Part shown: in pieces, positions 20,526 to 30,484 of the stretch
How the letters are laid out: the number at the start of each line of letters is the position of its first letter
Numbering within the stretch: the first letter of the stretch is position 1
Assembly: GCA_022836615.1 (NCBI GenBank)
Contig: MU405225.1
Span: forward strand, 310,001-374,000
Direction of reading: 5' to 3'
Length of the DNA stretch: 64,000 bases
Source: Annulohypoxylon bovei var. microspora
Taxonomy: Eukaryota > Ascomycota > Sordariomycetes > Xylariales > Hypoxylaceae
Position numbers and translations under genes: made by a program
The notes under the pieces: model-generated
What the model was told of the DNA's origin: nothing
Seen by the model: the letters and a program-made list of their open reading frames with translations, nothing else
Databases searched by the model: none

Positions 20526-23408
20526 TTATAGCAGGGCGACGACGACAACGGCGGCAGCCACACCAGCGAAGCCACGCTCGAGACGGCCGGCAGCGGCGGT
20601 GGGGATGGTGGGGTAGCCGGAAGGCGTGGTAGAGCTGGCAGCCGGGGGGACGGGGCTGACAGTGCCAACGGGAGCACCAGGGTAGGTGCTGGAGCCAGAG
20701 CTGCTGCTAGGGACGACGGTGGGGTAAGGAGGGATGACGGAGGTTGACAGGGTGCTGGAACCACCAGTAGGGTAGCCAGTGGGGTACACTGGGAACGAAG
20801 CCGGGGGAGACACCGGGGACGAAGCAGGGTACGAGGCAACCGGAGAGGAAGCGGGGTACGAAGCGACGGGAGAAGAGGCCGGGTAAGAGGCAGGAGGCGG
20901 GACCGCGACCGAGGTCGGGTAAGAGGGGGGAGCGGGAGGAGCTGAGCTGGGGTACCCGGTAGACGGGACAGTCGCAGTCGTAGGAACGGCCGGGACGGTC
21001 GTGGGGACAGCAGGCGAGGACACAGGGGAGGTCTCAGCAGAGGTAACACCAGTAGCAACGGGAGTGGTCTCAGTCTCAGTTACGGGGCAGACAGTGGTAC
21101 CAACGGTGATAATATCGGTGGTCACATGGGGCTTGCCAGGGGTACCCGGGCAGTTAGTAACCTCGGGGCCGCAAGAGGTAACAGTGCGGACAGTCGTAGA
21201 GTACAGAGTCGAGGTCGTGTACAAGGGGTGGGTAGCAGTGGATGTCAGGTACTTGGTGATGGTAGTGGAGCTAGAGACGGGGTGTCCAGTAGGGCCGGTA
21301 GGGCCAGCAGGAACACTCGTGGAAGGTAGCTCAGTACCAGTGCTGGACGAGGGAGATCCAGTGCTAGGGGAAGAGACGGGGTATCCAGGAGCGCTGGGGG
21401 TGGTGGTAGGCTTCTTCTCGGTAGTGCTAGAGATGACAATGCTGGAGCTAGGGTATCCAGTAGGGACAGTAACTGGTGTAACTGGGGTGGCGGGAGTTGT
21501 TTCGGTCACAGGGCAGACAGTCGTGGTAAGAGGGATAGTCTCAGTTGTGACGTGGGGAACGCCTGGGCAGTTGGTTACTGTAGGAGCACACGAGGTGACA
21601 GTGCGGACAGTCGTGGTATAGATCGTGGAGGTGGTGAGCTGAGTAGAAGTCGAGCTCGAGACCTCAACGGGGCCAGTAGGATAACCGGGAACGCTAGTAG
21701 AGGGGCTAGGAGCCTTGGTGGACTTGCTAGAAATGCTAGGGATGGACGCGGGACCAGTAGGGTATCCAGGCACACTAGCAGTGCTGGAGCTGACCGGAAG
21801 GGTAGCAGAGCTGGAGCTAGGAGACGGGATAGAGGCCGGGCCGGTAGGGTATCCGGGAACGCTAGCAGTGCTAGAACCAACCGGGAGGGTTTTGGAGCTG
21901 GAGCTAACCGGGACAGTAACGGAGCTGGAGCTGACCGGGACAGTAACGGAGCTGGAGCTGACCGGGACGGTAACGGAGCTAGTGCTCAGAGACGGGATGG
22001 AGGCAGGACCGGTAGGATATCCCGGCACGCTAACGGTGCTGGAGCTTACTGGAACAGTAGCGGAGCTGGAGCTAACAGAGGGGATGGAGGCGGGACCGGT
22101 AGGGTAACCAGGGACACTGGTAGAGCCAGTAGCAAGCGTAGAGCTGGAACCAATCGGGAGAGAGGTAGACGCAGTGGAAACGGACGCGGAACTAGGACCA
22201 GAAGGGATCGAAGCTGAGTAGCTGGGCACACTAGGGATAGACTTAGTGTGAGAGTGGACGGGAACCGACGTAGAAGCAGTCTCCGTCTCGGTTACCGGGC
22301 AGATAGTCGTGGTGAGAGGAACCGTCACAGTGGTAACGTGAGGAGTACCAGGGCAGTTTGTCACGGTGGGGTGGCAAGAGGTGACGGTAATCTCAGACGT
22401 AGTGTAGATAGTCGAGGTCGTGTACGCCGTCGTGGAAGCAGAGGAGAAAGAGCTGACGGGGCCGGTAGGGTATCCACCAACCGGGGTCGAGCTGCTCTGA
22501 ATGGCGGACGAGACAGAAGTAGCAGAAGAAACCGAAGGGGTTCCAACTGGGTAGCCCGGCTTAGAGGAGCTAGGAACCGGCTTAGACGAAGACGAAGACA
22601 CGACAGCAGTGCTGCTAGTTCCGAAGCTGGAAGAACCGGCCGGGTAGGTGGGGTACGACGGAATGGAGACTGTGGCCGAGCTGGAGCTGAGAGTAGACGA
22701 AGACGAAGCAACGCTGCTAGAGCTGTGTACAGGCTTAGACTGAGAGCTGGAGCTCACTGGGTAAGACGGGTAACCGGGGACGGTCGAGCTAGAGCTGACA
22801 GCAGCAGTGGATGAAGTTGAGAAGATGCTGCTGGACTCGGAGCTCACGGGGTGAGAGTGGGAGGAGTGGGTTGCTACGCTTGAGCTAGCGGAGTGCGTTG
22901 AAGCCGAGCTAGAGCTGCCGGCAGGGTAAGTCGGGTAACCCGGTACACTGACGGTGCTAGAGCTGACAGCAGCACTGGTGGAAGTGCTGATGATGATGGT
23001 GCTGCTAGACTCGAAGGTTGAAGAGCCCACGGGGTACGTCGGGAAAGACGGAATGGAGCTCGTGCTGGAGCTCACGGCCAAAGTCGAGCTAGTAGACTCG
23101 GAGCTGGAACCACCAACCGGGTACGTAGGGTACGACGGGACGGAGGCAGTCTTAGAGGTGCTAGCGAGAGGCTTAGAGCTAGAGCTAGAGCTGGCGACGA
23201 AGGTGGACGAGCTCTCGGCCTGCGTGGGGTACGCGGGAGGAGTGCTGGCCTGGGCGGTCGAGGTCGATTGCTCCGGCTGAGAAGGGTACGAAGGGTACTC
23301 CGGGTAGGTCGGGTAAGACCCCTCGGAAACGGGGTAGTTACGCTTCTCCTCAGCACTGGCAGCGCCAGCGAGGGTAAGAGCCCCAAGGCTCAGAAATATT
23401 CCACGCAT
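20526..23408 (-). CDS. Ser/Thr/Pro-rich GPI-anchored cell-wall protein
   Basis: Intronless gene of 960 aa starting at ATG 23408. A start eight codons earlier would spoil the signal peptide. Residues 1-19 (MRGIFLSLGALTLAGAASA) are a signal sequence. The C-terminus (RLERGFAGVAAAVVVVALL) is hydrophobic after a small-residue stretch, as in a GPI-anchor signal. The body is almost all Ser, Thr, Pro, Gly, Tyr and Val. It contains many YPTYP/PGYPTGP segments, a block of near-identical repeats (PGYPTGPASIPS...SSS..VPVSSS), and three Cys cassettes of the form TVTSC-x-P-x-VTNCPG...PHVTT...TTxCPVTETE. This architecture belongs to heavily O-glycosylated adhesin or wall-structural proteins. The repeat block may vary in copy number between strains. 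Strong strand composition bias produces long false open frames on the + strand. Exact role unknown. Confidence 0.88.
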   Translation of the reverse strand: MRGIFLSLGALTLAGAASAEEKRNYPVSEGSYPTYPEYPSYPSQPEQSTSTAQASTPPAYPTQAESSSTFVASSSSSSKPLASTSKTASVPSYPTYPVGGSSSESTSSTLAVSSSTSSIPSFPTYPVGSSTFESSSTIIISTSTSAAVSSSTVSVPGYPTYPAGSSSSASTHSASSSVATHSSHSHPVSSESSSIFSTSSTAAVSSSSTVPGYPSYPVSSSSQSKPVHSSSSVASSSSTLSSSSATVSIPSYPTYPAGSSSFGTSSTAVVSSSSSKPVPSSSKPGYPVGTPSVSSATSVSSAIQSSSTPVGGYPTGPVSSFSSASTTAYTTSTIYTTSEITVTSCHPTVTNCPGTPHVTTVTVPLTTTICPVTETETASTSVPVHSHTKSIPSVPSYSASIPSGPSSASVSTASTSLPIGSSSTLATGSTSVPGYPTGPASIPSVSSSSATVPVSSSTVSVPGYPTGPASIPSLSTSSVTVPVSSSSVTVPVSSSSVTVPVSSSSKTLPVGSSTASVPGYPTGPASIPSPSSSSATLPVSSSTASVPGYPTGPASIPSISSKSTKAPSPSTSVPGYPTGPVEVSSSTSTQLTTSTIYTTTVRTVTSCAPTVTNCPGVPHVTTETIPLTTTVCPVTETTPATPVTPVTVPTGYPSSSIVISSTTEKKPTTTPSAPGYPVSSPSTGSPSSSTGTELPSTSVPAGPTGPTGHPVSSSTTITKYLTSTATHPLYTTSTLYSTTVRTVTSCGPEVTNCPGTPGKPHVTTDIITVGTTVCPVTETETTPVATGVTSAETSPVSSPAVPTTVPAVPTTATVPSTGYPSSAPPAPPSYPTSVAVPPPASYPASSPVASYPASSPVASYPASSPVSPPASFPVYPTGYPTGGSSTLSTSVIPPYPTVVPSSSSGSSTYPGAPVGTVSPVPPAASSTTPSGYPTIPTAAAGRLERGFAGVAAAVVVVALL

Positions 23409-25692
23409 TTTTAGACGACCGGTACGATCCAAAGAAATAATTATTAAATTAGAAATATGTTAGCGAATGACTAGAAGTGATCAAAGATCAGGGCGAGCTG
23501 TTGCACAAGCGAAACGAGTGACTTGAACAACTGTTTATACTGGATGAGCTGCCTAGAAGCTGATGAAGTTGAAAACATTTTGGCTGGGAACGACCCTTTA
23601 TGTACGTCTTTAGAGCAAAGTGACATCGCGCTGCGGTGGACCACAAGGGGTACATCTCAGCTAGGGCGTCGATACCAGTCAATCTCAACGTTCCATGGGC
23701 ATAACTAGCCCCGCAAATTCTATTAAGCACGATCCATGACCTATCGACTCCACAGAGACGGTGAAGTAGGCTGACGTTGAGGCTGGCGCAAGGTTCTTAG
23801 TTCTCATAAATCCAATACGACAGGGACACGAGGTACCGAAAGCCGAGATGGTAAAGCTCGTGGCATTGGTGCAAACCAGGCGGAGAGTTCCATGCCAACT
23901 TGCAGGTTTGCCGTCTGCCAATTGTCCCAACCGCTGGCAAGTTGGTCGTAACGCCGAATGTACTGTTACCCAACTGCCCGAGTCGGAATGGTGTTGAGAA
24001 TGATTGGCTATTAGAAACGCCCATGCAGTCTTCCCAGAACGGCGTTAGCGCAAGTTAAGTGACCAAAATTAGAACCCCCTAATTTCCGTTCGAATACGAT
24101 ATTGGGATATGTACACATTAGTACACATAATACGGGGTTCATTAGAAATGTTATTCCAAACAGCGGTGATATCCTCTTTAAAGTGTGGAACTCGCATGAG
24201 AACCCAACCTGTAGTTTGCACAGTCTTCTATGCGACCCGTACAGTAGTTCCCGCCTGATGGTCCCGAGAATCTCGTTGTCTTAACATCTTTCTTTCACCT
24301 TTTGAGATGCTACGTAGTAGATGCAGCAAGATCTCGGTTGGCCAGCCGATCCCGGATACATGTTCGTCCCATCTATAATCTCGGAATAAAAATAAAACGC
24401 CACCAGAATCCTCTAGAACAAAGGGTGTTGTGTTTTTGTCTCGTAAAGAAGCGAAACTAATTGTTAGTTCTTCTGCTATCATATAACCTTCTCGGGCCAT
24501 ATCCCACCGGATGAAGCTCGAAAAACCTGCTGTTCTTTACAGTTGAAATACTGTAGGCTGGCTGGCTGGCTGGCTGGCTGGCCAAGATCGCGGTGGCTGT
24601 ACGTGCTACGTTTGCTTACTTGCAGCATACATAAAATTGATGCAGGTCGAATTGCTGGCTGCTTCAGGGGAATCTTGAATCCTTAAGACTCGGTGTATTT
24701 GAGAAGCCACCAACTTTTCGGATGGGTTTAAACCTTCTCCTTTTGTTTATTCTGTTTAATTGCCGAATCCTTATGGCTTCCTTTCAAGTTGTTAGTAGAA
24801 GGTCTTTCAAAAGTAATCCAAAGAACAATTGTGGAAAGACACGGGAAGTTGGTAGGGAATCCCAAGCCACAAGATGCAACCAGTATAACGACGCGTGGAT
24901 GTAAATACTTCGCCGCTTTTCCCCCGATTTGTTTTTCTCTTCTTTCTTTTCTGTGCCACATAGTATGATAGCCATTGTATGATAGCTATTGTAGGGTAGT
25001 TTGGGTAGTGAAGTGCTAGTGGTGGTGAATAGGCTATTACGAGAGATGCTTGTTTACCATCGAACCGAAAGAAAACATGTAAATGTGGCTCAGTACGAAT
25101 ATGCATTAGTGATATTGAATCGATCCTCAGCCATCGGCCATTGGTTCCGTTGGTCGGCGGAAATTATTACTACTATGGTAAGCAATAATCAACGCCTTGA
25201 AGATGTCCAGCAAGGTAGATTGTTGCTGTTGTGGTGTATATGTATCTATACATTTGCAAATTTGAAGTAAGGAAATGCGAAGGCTTGAAAAATGAAGATC
25301 GAATGACGATGATGTCGGACTAGAAACTCCTAACACTGCTTTAGAAGTCACTTCCGAGCTATTTCTTGTAATATTTACCTTTATGACGTCACATTTTTGG
25401 GTATTGTGTTTCGCCTTTTAGTTTCGCATTGGCTGTAGTTTATGCAGTGTGCAGAATTAGTCTGTTAACCCATCTTTATTCCATTTTTTTATTATTAAGT
25501 CACCAATTATCTAAAACTTCTAAAGTGAATTCGGTCCATCTTAAAAATCTTCTCGTGAAAGCAGCAAAGAAGACAGAGAAAACGCATCGCATCGCCTCCC
25601 TTACAACCGGTCGTATTATATTAATCACTTGCTCAATCCGGGCATAGCGCAAGTATCATACGAGGAGCCGCACGTTCCGCCTGTCGAAGAAG
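23409..25692. other. Intergenic region
   Basis: Divergent promoter region between the wall protein (-) and the DUF2237 gene (+). It contains a (GGCT)n run (24556-24583) and one CTACGTAG palindrome (24310-24317). No supported gene. Confidence 0.6.
24556..24583. repeat. (GGCT)n microsatellite
   Basis: Seven pure GGCT units, the last truncated to GGCC. Confidence 0.93.
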
Positions 25693-26266
25693 ATGGCATC
25701 TAGCCCTCTGAATGGTACGGGAAGCCAGAATGCCCGCATACGGCAAAGTACAACTCATCTAGCCTCCCCACAATTACGAGGCTAGGTACAGTAGTGCTTA
25801 TTACACAGTTACAATCATGAATGATACTAACTTGCAAAATATGGTGTAATCAGTCTTTAAACAGCCCCTTAAGCTGTTCTCCCGCCAGCCCGTGACCGGC
25901 TTCTTCCGCGACGGCTACTGTCGCACCGCCGGCGGTCTCGATCCGGGTAGCCACGCCGTGGCCGGGGTTGTCACGGACGAGTTCCTCGACTATTCGGCCT
26001 CCCGGGGCAATGACCTGAGGTCTATCGGCCTCAAGGGCGGCTGCAGGTGGTGTCTGTGCACGGCCCGGTGGCTCGAGGCCTACCAGGCCTACCGCACCGG
26101 CAAGGTCACCAACTTAGGCGTTCCACGGGTCGACCTAGACGCTACCGAGGATAGCGCGTTGAATATGGTCGATTTGGAGACCTTCAGGCAGTTTGCTGTT
26201 AGGCATGACCAGTCGAACCCAAGCGGTAGTGACAATAGCGGTGGGAATCGTAATCCCACTTCGTAA
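25693..26266 (+). CDS. DUF2237 family protein
   Basis: Two exons: 25693-25714 (22 nt, MASSPLN plus one base) and 25854-26266. The intron 25715-25853 (139 nt) has donor gtacgg, branch TACTAAC and acceptor aatcag. The join gives MASSPLNVFKQPLKLFSRQPVTGFFRDGYCRT, a typical DUF2237 (COG3651) N-terminus, and a 144-aa product. Later marks are GSHAVAGVVTDEFLDYSASRGNDL and the Cys/Trp block GGCRWCLCTARWLEAY. The family is small, soluble and found in bacteria and fungi; its biochemical role is not established. The last 25 residues are polar and low complexity (SNPSGSDNSGGNRNPTS). The short first exon is a prediction, but it fits frame, donor, branch and homology together. Confidence 0.78.
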
Positions 26267-29200
26267 ATGTTGAGTTCTTTAGCTTCAGAGGACACATGCA
26301 ATTATCATCTCAACATATTATAGGCTACTTTCGTCGGGTTGTCCATGGCACGTAATTAGTAGAGAATATGAGCTTGATCAAAAGTTATGATAAGGCCGTA
26401 TGTAGCCATATCAATCGAATAACTAAACTAACTGAAGTTCGGATAGTTATATGTATGTAGGTATTTTCTAAGGTATGACAGATGTGAAAAAATACTCCAA
26501 TCTTTCTCATTATGGCACACAAAGCAAAATAATACATGCCCAGGTGGACACTCGATCAATTCGCGTAAGCTTACTATTATTAACGGGCTTGCTTCGACAT
26601 ACATAAGCAGCCGGCGTCATTCGTAACGTCTACTTCAATCCTCCTGGATGTAAGATCAGCGATGAAGGATGAACTCTATGTCTCGGCTCATCCCGTTAAT
26701 TTCCCACCCGTATTACCGGAGCATCATCGGAATCGTTACCGAGACACCGTTACACCAGATTACGGGCCGCCTCTCTGGCCGTTCATCAGGTCAGTTTTCC
26801 CGAGTCCGGTCTTGTTAAGCCAGTAAGATCGCAAAGCTGATAGATGAAATAGGTGACATTGGCGAAGACAAGTTTGCTGCCTACAGGTATTTAAGGGTGC
26901 TGTGTGCAGTCTTAGGTTAGTTGACTTAATGTCACATGCAAGTAGCCATGTCAAGGCAGATCTACATTAATACGCGATACGCTTGAACTTTGCGTGGCTC
27001 GTTAAGCGGCTAGCTCGACGTTGCAACGATCAATCTGTCTTAGCCGCCGATATCACTCTTTCTTACCCCAAAAGCTTCCACTACCCTAAGCGCAAATATT
27101 AACACCGAGCGCGCGGCTGGGAGTAGTATTTGCCTACCTAGTCTGCGCGGCAAAAACATAGTGCCTAATTCTCAACTATGATCTATTAGAGCGAAACCGA
27201 AAAAGGTGAGGGATAATAGGGGTACCGATTCTACATATAGAAGCGTAGATCAGAATAGCGGACAACAATTCGGTCGCATTTTTACGAGACGATTAGTCCA
27301 ACCGGATTTCGTCTTGATAAAAGTTAGAAGGGCTTTACGGCGCCCGGAGTAAGTCTTTGCGCCTAGTGGCTGTTTAGACCGAGTCGGCTTAGCACATTTG
27401 GCATTCACTGCAGATGCAGATAACGGCCTCGCATGAGAGGCGTCTTAGGTTGTGCGACACATATCCGACGTATCCGTCGGTCAATTGGCCGTGATGCTCT
27501 TTTTGCCACGGCAATTGTCAACTGTCGGATGATAACAAGAATGATGGATGAGAATTTGCGAGGTCTCATCATCTGTTATTTCTCATTTGATACTGACTTG
27601 CCATCGTTCCTGGGTGCTGATTAAGAAGAAGCGGATTGATAGGTGACGATGATGCGTTTGGTATGATCTCTTGTCATGATATTGGTGCCCCTGACTTTTC
27701 AGTGGTGTAAAGGTGTTTAGAAGGCCTTTTAAATGCATGCTGCGGATGGAAACGCTCAACTTGGTAGGTGAAACGGTATAACTATCCGAGATTGGTTAAA
27801 ACTTTCTCCTTTAACGGACATTTGTTAGCAAGTAGTAAGTCATCATCGTTATAAACAAGAATGTAAATTCTTAGCTAGCACCGTAGTATAATAGGGATAG
27901 AAGTGAAGTGATCAAGTATTTAATAGGAAAATGGAGGAGTTAAAATGTGCCGACATCGAGAACATGTAGATTAGAAGTTTCACATTGAAGGATAAGACAA
28001 GTCGCAAGTGAAGGACTCGTAATTGGTCCTTGTCCATTAGGGATTCGGTATGTATCATACGAAAACGTATTATATAATATCATACATGTATTATATTGTA
28101 TTTTATATAAAATATTGTATCATCGGAACCGGAGATACCTTTCGGTACTTAAATTAGATGCCCCACACAGCTAAATTTAGGTGAAATCCCCATTTTTATA
28201 AGGTATTTCCCAGGTCCCATTTTTCCCACCGTATGGTTTAAAATATTTTCCACCATATGATAAAAAACCACATGCATATTTACCTACCTTACTTACCTAC
28301 CTACCTACTTATTTAATTTTTTAATTATTGTTTTTTCGAATATTACTTATCCCAGGTTTTATTACTTGTTCTTTTCGTCGCATAATAATTCATATATATA
28401 ATTTTATTGCGATTATTATCGTATAAAAGTTACTTATTGGCGATAATATTTGCTAATGCTTAGTGACGATGTGGTTATGTAAGTGACCAATCAAAGTGCA
28501 ATGAAGTTATGGAAGTGGCTAATTAAAGTGCAATGATACACCGGAAGTGGATAATCCGACCCGAATGTATGATATATATTATACGTATTTTACAGGGGTT
28601 GTGTATCATACGCGTATTTTATTATAAAATACGTATTTTTCGAAACCCTACTGTCCACGCGGCTGCAGGGATTCAGGGGGGGAGTTGTCGTGACGCATGT
28701 ACATACATAGGTAGATAGGCTTGAATTGGATGCATTCCAATATTTTAGAAATATTTTAGAAATTTAATGACTTTGGAGTTTTCCCGGTGACTATGAGGCT
28801 TTTTATTATGGCTTTCCTAATATATCTGCCCAACTAGAGGTAGTACTCGATATTTTGGAAAAGTACTCGTAGTTCATTTGGGATATTCGGGATTAATCTT
28901 TACCGCCATTTGGTATAGGTATTGTAGATGTCTTAGCATAGATAGAAGTTAACTTGTGAGTTGTTCGATTACGCGTGTGTATTATACCAAGAGTATTTTA
29001 AGAATATTTCGGAACGATCCCTTGATTGAAATCGAATCTACAAATTAACAACACTGTCAAATGATTAATCTTATGTGTTATTAGGTATTGCTTTCAGGCG
29101 TCAGATAAATGATCTAAAGATGCATTATTTGTCTTAGTTGCAGCTTTTAGAAAAGGGAGATCGTCAAGTGTGGATGCGGTTCGTGGATTTTAAGACAACC

Positions 29201-30484
29201 GATGTGTTAGTAGGTAGGTAATAATTGGATTTGTTTAATCAATGAAACAAAAATATGAATTAATAACATTGATAATAGCATTGATATAATTCGGACTTAG
29301 CGATACATGTATATTTTAACGACATACTTACTTATCTAGGATAGTTATAGTATAGCAAGATACCGAATAAAATATAAACTCATCCAACTTTATCTAGAAA
29401 AATGCCGAGCTTCCATGGCAGTTAAAATCTGTGCTTGCTTATTTGGTCCTTAGTACAAATATTCCGTACAACAAATGCGTGTGTAATGTGTGGGGTTCAC
29501 GCGTTCCTGCGCCGAACTCCAAACAGATGGTCCAATTAGATGCGATTATTTAGCTATTGCTGTACCTGAGGACCCCACCATCTGCAACCACTAGCACACT
29601 TCGGGTGTTAGTTGGACCAATAGTGTAACCTGGTCTAGGTACGTAGGTACCTAATCTAACCCGAAAATTCCCCAAAACATCTTCTTGGCTCTAGCAAGAT
29701 CATGTGTATTAGCGTTATCAGTTTCTCTTTTCTTAGGGATCATTGAAGGGGGATTGACGAGTCTTAGTCCCCTATTTTCAATCTTCACAAGGTCTCACTT
29801 TTGACTTTTGAGTTCGCGTACATTAACGCTTCGGACAATTTGATTTTGATTGACTTTTCTCCAAGTTTCGTCCATCAATTCCAATTCCTTGGACCCTTGA
29901 AGTCTTGATCAGATTGATCAGACCAATCCTTCTTTTAGTCCCTTTTTTGTCCCTTCTTTTTTTCCTCCTTCCCTTGTCCAACGCTCGTTTCTAACATCGA
30001 ATCTTTCCGCGAGCGGTGCTCCAAACACGTCCTCACGTTTTTTGACGACACTTTTTAATACGTTAATACTTTACAATTTCTAATTAGAGATACATTTCTC
30101 CGATTTGTCCTCATTCACATGTCGCGACTTTTGGTTCGCTGAGCCAAATCAAATCCTCTTTTTTTTCTTATCTAGATCCTCATCAGGATCGTCAATTTAG
30201 ATAGGAACAAAAACCAACAACCGACAAACACGAGTGTAGACGAATCAAGCCTTGGTCCTTTCAGGGCCTTGCGCAATTCTTGGACTGATTGACGGAAACC
30301 AACTACAATTCGGGTATCAAATGTCAAGTGAAGGCGGAGTTAGGACGGTTACTTCTTTATGATTGTTTCGTGCTGCGTATGGCAGCCCCCGTTTCTGCTG
30401 TCGTCCGACCCTGTTTAACGTCACTCGAATCCGACCGACTTGACCAACCCCAACCCGACCAATCCGACCAATCTAGACCCAGTT
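26267..30484. other. Large AT-rich gene-poor region
   Basis: No supported gene. Between about 27000 and 27420 the composition is less AT-rich but every frame is broken by stops, possibly an old degraded element. A palindromic AT element occupies about 28040-28648. ACCT/AGGT runs occur near 28280-28312 and 29213. The stretch 29930-30200 is pyrimidine-rich and leads into the Sec7 gene, as in many fungal promoters. Confidence 0.55.
28040..28648. mobile_element. Possible degenerate AT-rich inverted element
   Basis: Outer ends GGGATTCG (28040 on) and CGAAACCC (to 28648) form a short 7/8 inverted repeat with TA on both outer sides. Near each end are self-complementary tracts built on ATACGTATT/GTATCATACG. 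Internally, a roughly 32-nt unit (AAGTGxCxAATxAAAGTGCAATGA) is tandemly repeated at about 28479-28550. No coding capacity. Confidence 0.35.

Noticed and set aside
20999..22814. Long + strand open frames (up to 221 codons) opposite the wall-protein gene
   Set aside because: They are mirror images of Ser/Thr/Pro codon repeats and give Arg/Gly/Val low-complexity products with no start context or family resemblance.
27000..27420. GC-richer block as a gene or retroelement
   Set aside because: All frames are interrupted by stops and no motif is recognisable; only noted as possible relic DNA.
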